A stretch of DNA of 64,000 nucleotides from NCBI GenBank assembly GCA_026874595.1, contig CM049310.1, positions 53,323,058-53,387,057 on the forward strand, given 5' to 3'. Position 1 is the first letter of the stretch. Every line of letters starts with the position of its first letter. The notes under the pieces are model-generated. The model saw only the letters and a program-made list of their open reading frames with translations, was not told the origin of the DNA and did no database searches. This DNA is from Sipunculus nudus. Taxonomy: Eukaryota > Annelida > Sipuncula > Golfingiida > Sipunculidae. Positions 11,769 to 25,248 of the stretch are shown here, one piece after another. The position numbers were made by a program, and so were the translations under genes.

Positions 11769-12710
11769 ATTATATATACATATACGCGAGCGTATAACAG
11801 TAAATATTTATGCTTCTTTCTAAACCAAAACTGACAGAATATTTTTACATGTATTTTTTTTCTCATAATTATGAACATTACCTTTATTGGGTTATGGTGC
11901 CAGATGCCTCGGTATAAACTGTAAACTCCCTTAAAATCAACCCTATGTATCTAATTTATGCCGTTGAAGACTTTTCGAGTAGTTGCAGGGTTGCGGAGCA
12001 ACTCTAGAGTTTATCACAAAGAACCACTTGTTCGAGCCAGGAAATTATCGTGATATACACATACCTAGAGGTCAAAGGTCACTAATCAGGAGTTGATGTG
12101 GAGTGGTTTCCCGGGGCGTGACAGATCGTAGCGAAACATTTTCTCATTAACTAGAACAGTATATTAGTAACATATTTGTGTGACACCCAGAGATTACTGC
12201 CATATCTTCACCATTTTGTTTCTACTAATGTGTGTAGTCTGGAATATAATTAATGGTGTTACACTCATACTGAAAGGTGAAAGGAGAAATATAAATTCCG
12301 AAGCTTGTTATGCATTTCATACCTCATACCAGTACATGTGTGCAAGTCGTAATGTATGACGTAGGCTTTACATGTGTTATAAGTGTTAAAACATAAAACG
12401 ACTTGTTTAACGTTACTTCCGATATTATAAGAATTCTTGCAGTGTTCAAAGGTATCACATACAGTATGTGTTCATCCATAAAATAAACATACAAAACCTC
12501 ATACACTGTCTAGTCACAAGTGGTTTATGATGGAAATCAGACTAATTAATCTGGATAACAGGACAATTCATCTCGTTGCTACACTAGATTTGACGGTTTT
12601 TCCTTTAGAACACATAAACTGATCCAAATAAAATCTATAGTTTACAATATCTGTGAAAGATGGCATCGCAATTCGGTAAGTGTACCTTGTCCTCCACAAC
12701 TAGCAGGAAG

Positions 12711-12899
12711 GGATCCAGGATTTAGGAAAAGAAGGGGTCCAGTTCAGGAGGACTAGTGACGAAACTGAAAAAAAGTCCCCTTGTTAGCAAAGCAGGGGGG
12801 GGGGGGAGACCGCAAATATGGTAGGAAACCCTTAAAAAGGGTTTCGGTGGCTGAAAAGGCCGCCCCCCCCCCCCCCGCGCCCTCTGGATCCGCTTCTGA
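12711..12899. mobile_element. Short hAT-like MITE
   Basis: It begins GGGATCCAGGATTTAGGAAA and ends GGATCCGCTTCTG, so both ends carry the GGATCC block in inverted orientation. The same two ends recur at 15029 and 16128-16155. The CAGGGGCGGATCC-type terminus resembles hAT-derived MITEs, an inference from terminus style. No target duplication could be confirmed. Two poly-G/C tracts lie inside. Confidence 0.5.
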
Positions 12900-12995
12900 T
12901 GAGTGAGACGGGCGTCCGACTCGGTCATTGGCCTTACATATTTGCATTGCGAACGTAACCAGGGTCCCATATACCAGAAGCATAAGTATAAGATA

Positions 12996-13256
12996 CAGGG
13001 GCGTCAATATAGGGGGGATTGGGGGTATATATACCTCTCACCTTTTGGCAAGGGGGGATAGCTAATGTAATCCCCCCCCCCCCCACTTTTCAGAGAATAA
13101 TATTATAATATTGCAAATGAAATATATTAATAAATAGAATTAAAGACTTTGGATCCATTTACTAAAAAAATGTTATATCTAATCCTAGCTTTAAATTACA
13201 AAAACTTATTTTCTATTACAATATTATAATCTTTTGAAATATGCTAACATTGGTAT

Positions 13257-13299
<43 letters not shown>

Positions 13300-13320
13300 C
13301 ATATATATATATAAATAGAT
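12996..13320. mobile_element. MITE-like element with poly-C and (TA)n, copy 2 (right end lost)
   Basis: It starts CAGGGGCGTCAATATAGGG, exactly as the copy at 18409 does, then keeps the shared order: 'TTTTGGCAAGGGGG', poly-C, 'TTCAGAGAATA', 'ATATATTAATA', and a (TA)n array at about 13259-13316. The conserved right end is not found, so the copy seems truncated. Confidence 0.6.
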
Positions 13321-15028
13321 TTATATAATAGTGAGTGCTTAATTAACTTCTGCGCATGACGCTGATTTCATCATTTACGGCTGAAATACCAGCCATCTCA
13401 ATTTCTTTTCACACCGGAACACAGCCGACCTCTGATTGGTTCACTTCAGTTAACATAAAATTTATTATGAATAATAGAATAATAAGAAACTTGTGACAAC
13501 ATCGATACTGGTCCCTGTGTCAACAATTTAGCCGGTGCTTTATGGGATTAAAAACAAGTCAAAACCAGGGTAGAGAACCAGCCTGAAATACATGGTGTCA
13601 ATATATGTACTCGAAAGCATTGTATGCTAACCCAAAATAAGGAAGTTCCGGCACTCCGTTCACATGTTAAATGTGTGACGTGAGTTTTGACGTAAGTTTG
13701 AAGTAAACACTTAGGTAGCATGTGTAATGATATTAAATAAATTCATACAGGAACACTTGTGTATATTATGTACACTGATAAATCATTGTGTCCCTAACAC
13801 ACGACGTTGTATGACTGTAACCTGTGTTAGAAACATCTACTCGTGACAATTAACGACAAGTCCACGTCATGCTTGAAGGTGAAGTAATCTAATGGGGGCC
13901 GGTTACAGATAATATTTATGTTATGATAATACATCGTCCAAGGACCACCTTGAGTGTTTGTTTAACCCTGATGGTTCTTCTTGGAACTGTTTAAATACAC
14001 AGTGGCTATCTGTGTTTACCTGACATAGGCCTGCGGGCTGCCACTTTCAATACAAAGAACCAAACCTTGATGCCTGCATGTATACAAGGTCTCATGGTCA
14101 ACATGTACAGGTGCGGGTACGTGTTGCTATCAGAATTCAGGTGTGATCGTATTTAACTCCACAATCCCAAACAAGAGGTCCTATGTCTTTATTTTGACAA
14201 ACTTATTATCATCACTATCTTTTTCATACAATTCAGTAGCAGATTTAAAGGGGGACACCCCTTCCATTTTTTTCCGACCTTAAATATCTTGAAAAGAATA
14301 CAATACACATGCAGTATTGTGCGTCTCACACGGTTTTCCTCGCAACTTTGCGAGAGATATGTATAGAGGCTACTGGCATTCGCGGGGCACTTGTCAGCAG
14401 GGCCAGGGTATTGGGCCCTTTTTCTAAAACCCTCTCTCTCTTTACAAATCAATGCTTAGCAAAAGAGAAACACACAGTGGTAGAGTTACTTAAATACAAT
14501 ATAAGCAAAAACAAAACAAAAAATCGCAAGACGTTCGAAGACATCACCTAAGAAGCACCGCTGTCATATATATGATCATCAGATTTTTTTCGATTTGGCC
14601 CAGAATTTGACCCTTTCATCGCACGGAACCAGGGTATAAATCTTCGATTATACGAACCTGTGTGGGAGGTTAATAGAACCTCTGCAGCAAGGCGTGCACA
14701 GTCACGGAAGTCAGTCATCACGTGACTGAGGTTACGTTTATGACCTGCTGCACATGTTCCAGATTAAGGTTATAACAAAATCCATGTTTAACCTTTTTCT
14801 TCCAAGTAAGAAAACGTCCCACGCGGCTCCGCATTGATCGGTGTATGGGGAATTTGGTAAATAAAGAAACATGAAACATTTGACTCGCAGGCGGAACTCG
14901 CATCAATATGCTTGCGGACTGGCAGGAAAGAGTTTGACGAGAAGAATCATGGGAGGGAAAGTATACATAGGTCTAACATCATGCAGCATAGTCCAACTTT
15001 AAAGGCTGTTGAAATTCCGTTCAAGAAA

Positions 15029-16155
15029 CAGAAGCGGATCCAAGGGGGGGGGGGGGGGGGGTGCAGGAAGTCGGCCAGGGGGTCCGCCCCCCCCCCCCTT
15101 CCATCCACCGCAACTTTTTTAAGGGTTTCAGTAGTGGTGGGAGTAGGTTCCTTTTTAATAATCGATCATCGTTTTGAGAAAACCGACTGATGATCAATTA
15201 TTAATCGGTTCAGACAAATATACGCAAATATTAAAGAAATATGCAATTATCTATGAAACTGTACCTGCGTTTCCCTGGCAGGTATTCTCCTCTCGCGCGT
15301 GAGTTTAACGATCCTTCCACGTATAAAGATATATTCAGACTAATTTTAAGGATCAAATTAAACGATCGGCAACGTCGGGTTATATCTGTCTTTATGGTAA
15401 TTAAGAGCATCTAAGAATGTTAGGCCTATAGAGGGGCTGCTTTTCTAGCACATGAAGGCAGATTTTACGGGGCCAGGTGCGTTTGGGGCAGATCATACCA
15501 ACAAAAAAATTGCAGACTAGTCCAAAAAAATTCCAGCCGAAATCAAAATATAGGTTAGCCCCAACAAAGAATTTTTTAAGGACAGCCTAAACAGCGGCAC
15601 CTGGCATCGGTTGAATAGATTATTTTTAAGAGAATCTCGCAAAATTGGCATAGGAGAATTTATGGAGTATTTTAACGCCATCCCGCCAATATTTTGCAAT
15701 GTACATCTCGTTAGAAAACTCTCCGCTAATTCTGCAGTTCCCTGCGAGTTCACAGATAATAAGTTTAATAAGTCCTCCGTTCTCGCATGTACTGTGTCAT
15801 ACTCAGTTACATACGGAAGTTATTTGGGAACGCAGACTCATTATATGAAGCGCGGAATGTGGTAAACAATGGAAGAATAATTTTTGCCTATAACATAAAG
15901 GCATTCTGGAAAGAAAACAATCATTATTATCATGTAATCGATAGTTGCTTTTGGTAATCGAGCGCTTGAAAGTGGCAGCAAACCGACTGACTTTCGAAAA
16001 AACTCGATGATTGGCCCACCACTAGGTTTCAGACACCCTTTTACTGACCTGGTGTCATGAACTGATTTTTTAGTGTTTTTTTTTCATTAGTCAATCTGGG
16101 TTGCCACCCCCCCCCCCCCCCCCCCCCTTTTCCTAAATCCTGGATCCGCCCCTGA
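15029..16155. mobile_element. hAT-like non-autonomous element
   Basis: The left end is CAGAAGCGGATCCAAGG followed by poly-G. The right end is TTTTCCTAAATCCTGGATCC plus GCCCCTG. These are the two end types of the 12711-12899 element in the same relative orientation. The roughly 1.1-kb interior has no transposase frame. The two ends could also belong to separate short insertions. Confidence 0.4.
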
Positions 16156-18408
16156 AAAAGTGCTCCTTTTTTCCATATTTCATGACCTGTAAATCCTTTA
16201 AATTCATCTGCTTAATAAATTTAAGTACGTTAAACGAGATATAAGTTAACTATGTTGGCCCGTAGGTTTTACCGTGCACACAAGTTACCAGTGCCTGTTG
16301 CTCAGATTTGGTGGCGGCCATACACGGTAGGCTTTTACGGCATGCATGTCACGCGTGTCGCATTATCTCAGAGAGCTACTGCTGAATGACCAAAAATACT
16401 AAACCTCAATTCCTTAACATGATTTTAAAAATTCTAAACCTCCCCATAAAATACTTAGTGGGGACAGTTAAGGCGAAGATAAATAGATAACAATGCTTAT
16501 TTCAAGGAATACGCCGAATTGAGACAATGGTTTATATAGAAACTCGAGAGATAACCCCAGGACACACAACCTGTTACCATCTGAAAAGTCTGTTTTTTAT
16601 GATTGATTTATTGAATTATATAAACAATAAAAGAACCCCATCTTTTTCAACCACCGCCCCTTTCTGAAAACTTTCGGACCAATTATTGCGGCTTGGACCC
16701 CCTTTTTTGGACCTGGGGATCTCCTGGGTTGGACCCCTACTTTGCCTTAATTCTAAATCCGCCCCTGAACAAGTTAAGTAATCTTTCCTAATATTTCAGT
16801 ATAAGCATTTTTTAAATTAAATAGGAAGCAAAATTTATCTATAGGTAGGTTTAAAGATGTCAACAACACATTTAAAAATTGTTTGAAAGGATATATGTTT
16901 ATTTAAAATCTTGCCAAACTTACAAGTTGCGGAAATATCAAACGTGTTCCTCATGTTAGACCCCAGTCATACATAGCTAACGAACAGTCGAAAATCGGAG
17001 TACTCATCGCCGATTAAATTTACATTCAATGTTTCTGGATTTGGTGTTCAGAGTCTTGGTCACAGCATGTTTTGGTTGCTCACATTCGTGAAATGGTCTT
17101 TCAGTATTGTGTGACTGGCGCTTAAAGAAAACTTCGTCGCTGTTGGATTCTGCATCCACGCTGAAGGCTTGGGTTTCGCCGCCCTATCACACGCAAACTG
17201 GTCACCTTATTAAAAATAAAATCTTCATAAGGCAAAAAAAAATAGGTTTGGTTCTCAGACACTTTTTTCAAAAATCAATGCGGGCGGGCAGTTTTTTTTT
17301 ATCTTTGTTTGTATGTGTCGATAAAAATGTCATATGATCAGGGAAAAAGCATGATACTAACAGAATTTTTTGCTAATCATGTAAAAACTCTACATTTCAA
17401 AGGAAATCTTATAAAATTTGTATTATTTTATCTTCTTGAAAGAAATGTCCGAGCGGCTGGAGCTCAAAATTGGTAAGTTTCTATTGAAAATAAAAATAAA
17501 AATTTTTGATGCGGAGAATTAAATTGACGCGGGCGGTGCCTGAGAACCATACCTTTATTTATTTTTATTTTTGCCTAACACGTTACACTATAGTATTGTT
17601 CCTGATATCATGAGTTTCTCTTCCGTTTCACTTTCTTTTCTAACTTTCCCACGAGATTTTCATAAACACCTGTATCTTAAATAGAAATATAACTTATGGT
17701 CTGACCTGGCCCTGCATACCTCACGTGATGTTTACTTTGATGCCCTGTTACACACTTGGCTTACACTTTCAAAAATGCTTGACTACATGAAATGATCACG
17801 AACACTGGAGCACAAACAATGATGGCTCCCCGGTCCTCGCTCGATTAACTGAGTACTGTCACGTGTTACCGATACTATAGCTATGAAAATTCATTACACT
17901 TTGTACAAGATGACTGCTCTGTATATTCTGGCTGTTTTTTTTTGTGTGTGACGTCATGGCATCGTCATCAACAACGCTTGGTCTTTCACATAACCCTATT
18001 AAATATCCTTTGCATGCTGGTTCCGTGTTTTGGTTTTTTTTTGTGAGTGAAACAAGTGATCATAGTCAAAGACAAACTTGCGGTGGACACAAAGTTAGTT
18101 GTAATATTTTATGGAGAAACATACCTTTCCTTTTACTGCAGTGAAATAGGTATATACGGTCAAAGGCAAACACTTGGTAAATATATAGACACGTCACTTA
18201 TCAAACCGAACCCATGCATCTTTATACTGTCTTTCAGTTTGTTATTCTTTTCTGGTGCACAGGTTAGGACGCGCCCTAAATCATATCCCCATTTACCTGG
18301 TCGAGTTGCATGCACATTGCGTATAGACACCGTTTCGAATTTCAGTAGCATCAATGATAACAGCTACAGTACCACACATCATATATTCTCTGAAACATCT
18401 TGTATTAT

Positions 18409-18864
18409 CAGGGGCGTCAATATAGGGGGGATGGGAATACACCCCCCCCCCCCGGCGCACACACACAATTTTTGGCAAGGGGGGAAGGTCAATGTAATAA
18501 CCCCCTTCCCCCCCCCCCCCCCAAACACTATTCAGAGAATAGAATTATTGCAAATATAATGCAAATAAAATATATTAATATTAAAATAGAATTATAGACT
18601 TTGTTTGCATCCATGGGTTTACTTTGTAATATAGTATCTAAACCTGGTTAGAATGAACTTATACTAGAAACATAATACCTTATTTTCTATAACCATATAC
18701 TTAATTGTAATTTGAAAACTGAAATGTGATTAAGTAAATATATTTAAAATGTATCATACAGACGCTAATATATATATATATATATAAAATATATGTGTTT
18801 GTGTGTTTGTCTATGCGAGTCACCCCCCCCCCCCCCCCAGCGTGGAAATAAATTGACGTCACTG
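18409..18864. mobile_element. MITE-like element with poly-C and (TA)n, copy 3 (most complete)
   Basis: Terminal inverted repeats are CAGGGGCGTCAATATA on the left and, reversed, CAGTGACGTCAATTTA from the right end. Inside lie two poly-C tracts (18441-18453, 18508-18523), the AT-rich block shared with copies 1 and 2, a (TA)n run near 18769-18786 and a third poly-C (18823-18838). No coding frame and no clear target duplication. Confidence 0.65.
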
Positions 18865-19058
18865 CACGTCATAACAATAACTACGTCATTTTGCTGTGAA
18901 ATGTGGTTTATTATTAGATGATCGAGGGATATGAGATCCATTTTCGTAAAAAGCACGTGATCAACACTGTAAATTGAAGATTTAAAATAAAAAATACGTT
19001 TACCTCAGATACTGCTCAAAAATTCACCTTGATCATGATACCTTGGAAGATGTGCACA

Positions 19059-19060
<2 letters not shown>

Positions 19061-19117
<57 letters not shown>
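19061..19117. repeat. (CT)n-(TA)n compound microsatellite
   Basis: About 22 bases of CT repeat run directly into about 35 bases of TA repeat. Confidence 0.9.
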
Positions 19118-19119
<2 letters not shown>

Positions 19120-20764
19120 CTGTATCTCTATAAATGTATATATACATATGCAATGTATACCTGATATGATAACGCGAGGTCATGGCCTAGCTCTCTATCA
19201 CTGCTATAATCCTAGTAGTCCTATCATGGTTTAGCTGATCCGTAAGTAAACAATGTAAACTCGATACAGGTACTCCAAACAAAGCTCAATCGTCAATTAC
19301 TCACGATTATAATACATATAGAAAATGAAAAGTGAAACCTACCTGCGCTAGATATCAGGATATAAATAAAGTCGCCACCCCGGGTAGATCTGGGAGCATA
19401 TGGATGCTTCTGTTTGGGTTTCGGTCTTCCCGTGGGTGCGTTCGTTGACGATACACCTCGGCTCCGATAAGTATGTGAGAAACCTGATCACAGCTCTCTG
19501 TTGTCGCCCTTTCGACCGTGCAAATTGACATTTTCCTGTTGGTGGCATTCACTTGATCAGGGCAGCCTTAATATTCAAATGAAGGGCGAAGGGAGCAAGA
19601 AAAGACGCCACATACTGTTTACACTGTCGTTAAGAACGTTTTGAAACACTCTTACAAATCTTGTATTCCCGTATGTCCCTTATCTACGCTCGGTGATCAG
19701 TACGTATTTTTGTGTGGGTATAAGTACCGAATATCGTCTCGTCGGCACATCAGGTTTTTATTAGTACTGACGATCAGTTGGTCGATAAACTATAATTATG
19801 ACCCTATAACCTTATACTGGTTATACGAAGCACTCAATAGCTGTCAGTATTAATTGTTATAATTGTTATAAAAGGAGCTATTCTTATTAAATTTTCAAAG
19901 ATAATACCTTACCATAATAATGAAACACCTATTCGTTTTTTAATTAATGGGAGGGAAAATGTTGATTGACGTGCAACATTGTTGACACTCTTTCAGCGAC
20001 GCTGTCTTGATTGAATAGTAAACATACCGGTGACGACAAATGGCACCCGCTGGCAGACGACATGTCACTTACAGGTATATCACTTGGGACACTTAACATA
20101 TATCAAGGCCTGTATACCTACTTCAATGGAAAATCCCATGCTCAGGGAGTGAAGTGTAAAAGTTTTATGATAATCGATTGTGGACAGTATAACGGTTAAA
20201 TAATTTATATTTTTTCCATTAATGAAACATGGAAATCGACAATTTGTGAAAAGGTGTATGATTCGATAGTAGACAGCGTATTCAGACGGTCAGTCTGTAT
20301 CCGAGTGTCGAGAGCGTTCGAGACTCGGGGGATAGATAGAAATTAAGGGCCTCATTTGGGAGTTTGTGACAACCATGGGAAAACCATGGAAACAAACAAA
20401 CAAAAACAAATAAACATTACTTCCCTCGACATTTGAGAGTAAAACATGTTCATCATATAAATAAACAAGAGAGGTCATTAATAATATAAAAAAATATAAT
20501 TATAATACAATAATTAACAACAATATAAATCCAAATTTTGACCAAGCCAACATTTTATAGACTACTGAAGTGGATATATAAAGACAGTAGACATAAACCT
20601 GGATCCTAACCGAACCTGATTTCTGTCATGTTCAGAGGGAAAAAATCGGTCGAGGTTCACAAACTCTACGGGTGCGTCACAGGTGAGATTATGGTAACGG
20701 TAAACGGCTCGGATCTTCTTCCGGGAGTAAAACAATTTGTCCTATTTCCTAATGTTAAGGAATC

Positions 20765-23689
20765 TTAATTAAAACAAGTGACCCAGGGGTCATGACGCTC
20801 AGCTGACCAGGAAGACATTGACAAAAGTAATTTTATCATCTGAATGTCAAATTTGAATGAAATACTTTTTCCAAACTTGACCTTTTGTATAAAATCATCC
20901 AATATTCATTGGGGTACTATGGAGCTCTGTAGCATGACGGATATGGGTAACATACACTTATTTTCAAGGTTTACAAGATGACTTTTCAGGGGTCTCCCAG
21001 CATGTCAAAAAATAAAATTCTAGGTCCAGTTATTATGATTTGTGCCCTGTTTACAAATCCAAATGTTTATTCTGGGGGGTATTTCAAAGCCGCATAGGAT
21101 GAAGGATATGGGTAACAGAGATGTAATTTCAGGTGCACAAGGAGACTTTTCAGGGGCCTCTCAGCATATCAAGAAAGGAGATTCTAGGTCAAGTCATTAT
21201 AATTTGTGCTCTGTTAACAGATGACCAAATCTTTATTCTGGGGAGTACTTCGGAGCCCCAGAGCATGAAGGATATGGGTAACAGGGACCTTATTTCGGGT
21301 TTCCATGAGACCTTTTATGGGCTTCCCTGGAGGTGAGGACAGAAGATTCTAGGTCCAGTCATTATAATTTGTGCCCTGTTAATATATGACCAAATCTTTA
21401 TTCTGGGGGGTACTTCAGAGCCCCATGGCTCACAGAATATGGGTAACAGGGACCTTATTTCGGGTTTCCACGTAGACCTTTTATGGGCTTCCCTGGAGGT
21501 GAGGACAGAAGATTCTAGGTCCAGTCATTATGATTTGTGCCCTGTTTACAGATGACCAAATGTTTGAAGATCACAAAAGTAGAGAAAAAAAATCGTAAAA
21601 AATAAAAAAAAATATAGGTGGCGCCACCAATCTCCAGAAATTGATGAAACACTCCATGATCAATATCCATGCAAAGAATCATGGTGATTAATGCATTAGT
21701 TGTTCAGATACTTGAGCTTTTGTATTAAATTTTGCATTATTCTGGGGGGTACTTCAGAACCCCATAGCTCGAAGAATATAAGTCACAGTGACCTAATTTC
21801 AGGTTTAAAAGGAGAATTTCCATAGACCTCCCAGGATTTCAAGTAAGAAGATTCCCGGTCTAGCGGTTACGATTTGTGCCCTGTTAACAGACAGACGCCT
21901 TGATGGCCGGACGGACGACGGACAAAAGGTGATCCCTACAGCTCAGATGACTTTCAGTCAGCTGAGCTAAAAATTGAAAAAAATACAGGTGGCGCCACCA
22001 GAATGCAGAAACTGATGAAACATTTCATGATCAATATCCATGCAAAGAATCATGGTGATCAATATAATAATTGTTCAGATACTTGAGCTTTTGTATCAAA
22101 TTTTCCATTATTCTGGGGGGTACTTCGGAGCCCCATAGCTCAGAGGTTATGGGTAACAGAGACCTAATTTCAAGTTTTTAAGGAAACTTTTCATGGGCCT
22201 CTCAGCATGTCAAGAGAGAAGATTCTAGGTCCAGTTGTTACGATTTGTGCCATGTTAACAAATGACCGCATCTTATGAGGTCTCAAAAATAGAGAAAAAA
22301 ATTCGTAAAAATAAAAAAATATCGGTGGCGCCACCATACTGCAGAAACTGATGACACATTCCATGATCAATATCCATGCAAAGAATCATGGTGATCACTG
22401 CAATAGTTGTTTAGATACTTGAGCTTTTGTATCAAATTGTCCATTATTCTGAGGGATACTTCAGATGACTTACAGTCAGCTGAGCTAAAAACACTTAATG
22501 GTCAATATCCATGCAAAGAATCATGATGATCTCCGTATTAGTTGTTCAGATACTTCAGCTTTTGTATCAAATTGTCCATTATTCTGAGGGATACTTCAGA
22601 GACCTATAGCTTGAAGGATATGGGTAACAGAGACCTAATTTCAAGTTTCCACAGGCACTCTTCATGGGCCTCCTTGCATGACCAGAATGAAGTTTCTAGG
22701 TCCAGTTGTTGCAATTTGTACCCTCTTGATAGATAACATAGGTGGCGCCACCAGTCTGCAGGAATTGATGGAACATCTCATAATCAATATGTATGCCAAA
22801 AATCATGACCATCAGTGATGTAGTTATTGAGATATTGAAGTTTTTGTATGAAATTTTTGACTACTCTGGGAGGGTACTTTGGGGCCCCATAGCTCGAAGG
22901 ATATGGGTAACAGAGACCTAATTTCTGGTTTCCATGGAGACTTTTCATAGGTCTTCTAGTGTGTTGAGAATGAAGATTCTAGGTCCAGCCGTTACTATTT
23001 GTGCCATGCTAACAGATGACAGCATCCTTAAAGGTCTCAAAAATAGAGGAAAAAATCGTAAAAAATCGAACGATACAGGTGGCGCCACCAGTCTGCAGGA
23101 ACAGATGACACATCTCATGATCAATAGTTATGCCACAAATCATGACCATCATTCAAGTAGTTCATGAGATATTGAAGTTTTTGTATGAAATTTTTTACTT
23201 TTCTTGGGGGTACTTTAGGGCTCCATAGCTCGAAGAATATGGGTAACAGAGACCTAATTTTGGTTTCCATGGAGACTTTAATAGGTCTCTCAGTGTGTCG
23301 AGAATGAAGATTCTAGGTCCAGTCGTTACGATTTGTGCCACGTTAACAGATGACAGCATCCTTAAAGGTCTCAAAAATAGAGGAAAAAATCGTAAAAAAT
23401 CAAACAATACAGGTGGCGCCACAAGTCTGCAGGAACTGATGGAATATTTCATAATCAATATGTATGCCAAAAATCATGACCATCAGTGATGTAGTTATTG
23501 AGATATTGAAGTTTTTGTATGAAATTTTTGACTACTCGGGGGGGGGGGTATTTTGGGGCCCCATAGCTCGAAGGATATGGGTAACAGAGACCTAATTTCT
23601 GGTTTCCAAGGAGATTTTTCATGGACCTCCCAGGATGTCAAGTAAGAAGATTCCAATACTAGCGGTTACGATTTGTGCCTGGTTAACGG

Positions 23690-23724
<35 letters not shown>

Positions 23725-23785
23725 GACGACGGACAAAGAGTGATCGCTATAGCTCAGATGACTTTCAGTCAGCTGAGCTAAAAAC
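20765..23785 (+). mobile_element. Pearl / Helentron-like non-autonomous element with tandem cores
   Basis: The left end 'ACAAGTGACCCAGGGGTCATG' region leads to GCTCAGCTGA, a degenerate form of the end shared by elements at 25249, 37454, 45441 and 56941. About ten tandem cores follow, anchored by 'GATTCTAGGTCCAG', spaced about 160 bp on the left and about 335-420 bp further right. Then come a GACGG/ACAG microsatellite (23691-23735) and a 3' hairpin, AGCTCAGATGACT-TTC-AGTCAGCTGAGCT, followed by AA so that it ends CTAA. Internal copies of that hairpin end near 21938-21970 and 22463-22490 show nested or tandemly copied ends. Tandem cores, ACGG-type microsatellite and 3' hairpin are hallmarks of bivalve pearl / Helentron-associated elements. 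No Rep/helicase coding is present. Confidence 0.65.
23691..23735. repeat. GACGG/GACA microsatellite
   Basis: A run of ACAGACGGAC and GACAGACA repeats directly upstream of the 3' hairpin of the pearl-like element. Confidence 0.85.
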
Positions 23786-25248
23786 ACACATTTTGGTTAT
23801 CTAGATTACAACAAAAATAAATGTATTGTCCCTGGGTTGTTACCCTGTCACCGTTCATTTACATTGACAGAAAAGCTGCGAATAGAAACCACATGCCCAA
23901 ACAATCAAGTTAACAACCCACCGACGACGATAAAAACATAATATCTCTTGACCAAGGAATAATAAGGGTGTCCTACTATAATTTGAAGATTTGGGCGTGG
24001 CCCCAACAATCGTTATTCTGTTCTAAACTTTAATACACGTCCTTTCGCCACCAAACTCTCTCCATGGATATATTCTCATCCGGAGTCCTTGGAGTACTTT
24101 CGTGTTGCATCCACGTACCCTTATAATATATACCAAACCCGGAAAGGTAAATTTATCCTTCCACTTTCTCGAAAGCGCTCATATACGTCACTTTACGTAC
24201 ACGCTTATCCAGGATGTCACATTCAGCATGTCGAAATTATTGGTATGCCGCTAGCTGGAGATATTGCATGGGCACACCGGGTGAAAAACTCGCACGGGGG
24301 CGCCCTAGCTGGCGCAAGTTGGGTATATTGTGGTGCCCTTATAGACCTATAGCAGCAAATATAATTATAAGCATTATTCCGCGATGCTTGTAATCATACA
24401 TTTCTGTCACAAATAAACTATTCTTTTGTCTCATCCCGTCACGGTTGTTTTGGGTAATATGCTAAATTCATATTTTCAATGCTTACGAAAATGCAGCTGT
24501 CATGCAGCGCCACATATCGCCGTTCCGCTGAACTTCGATGCATCTTTAGCTTTATGTGTATAAAGAGATCATGCAGTTGTCACGAGCACATGGACAGCCT
24601 GGACGAATCGCCATAATGTCAGTAGAACTACTAGATACACAGGGGCACATTCAGCCACCCCCTTTTATCTAAAAATTCTAGGAAATAGAAAAGGAAGCGC
24701 TTAATACCTAAAACAGCTGGATTTTTTTTACATGATGCTTTCACTACCACAGACTGCGTCCTAACAGTCTAAATTTTGTAGAAGTTTCTACAATGAAAGG
24801 TGGTGTCCTAGTCCCATATCCCAGTCTGTCCCCCTCCCTGTTCTATAATCCCGTGTCCGCCCCTGTTACACACATCTCGCTGGACAGACCGTTCGTGAAA
24901 AGTTATTCCAATCCAGGGGAATCCCCCCCCCCCCCCCCCCCCCCACAATCGATTCAATCATTCCTATCACTGCACAGTATTTACGTTTTATTTTACAAAA
25001 TTTCACATATTTTTAGTTAGTAGTTGGACATCTTTTCAAATAATGTCTCACGTTGGCTATGAAGATATGATGAAAATGAAATGAATAGGATGTGCAAAAT
25101 TATTGCGACTTGAAATATTTTTCCAAATTCTGTGACGATACGACGAGAAAATTATAGTCATCACAGTGTTTCAGTATCGCCTGTGAGTAGCATGATATTG
25201 GGTGCAATATAAAGGGGGCCAAGAGTAGACGGCTAGCGTAATAAAAAT
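23786..25248. other. Intergenic stretch without recognised gene
   Basis: Unremarkable sequence apart from a poly-C tract at about 24926-24945. CAGGGG and CCCCTG ends near 24643 and 24860 may mark a small MITE. The longest open frame (24089-24352) has no recognisable motif. Confidence 0.4.

Larger units (their letters stand above)
11769..20760. other. Repeat-rich intergenic region, no gene recognised
   Basis: Several MITE-like and hAT-like pieces are listed separately (12711-12899, 12996-13320, 15029-16155, 18409-18864), along with microsatellites and many poly-C/poly-G tracts. The degenerate end 'TAAATCCGCCCCTG' near 16763 suggests a further hAT-like fragment. No open frame had splice sites, composition or motifs that would support a gene. 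Confidence 0.45.

Noticed and set aside
19343-19552. Minus-strand open frames followed by a good donor (GCGCAG|GTAGGT), possible 5' exon of the coiled-coil gene
   Set aside because: No frame reaches the donor without a stop at the needed phase, and the exon would sit 14 kb from its partner. It could only be a 5' UTR exon with upstream ATGs, and nothing supports the link.
24089-24352. 87-codon plus-strand open frame
   Set aside because: No recognisable domain and no splice or promoter context.
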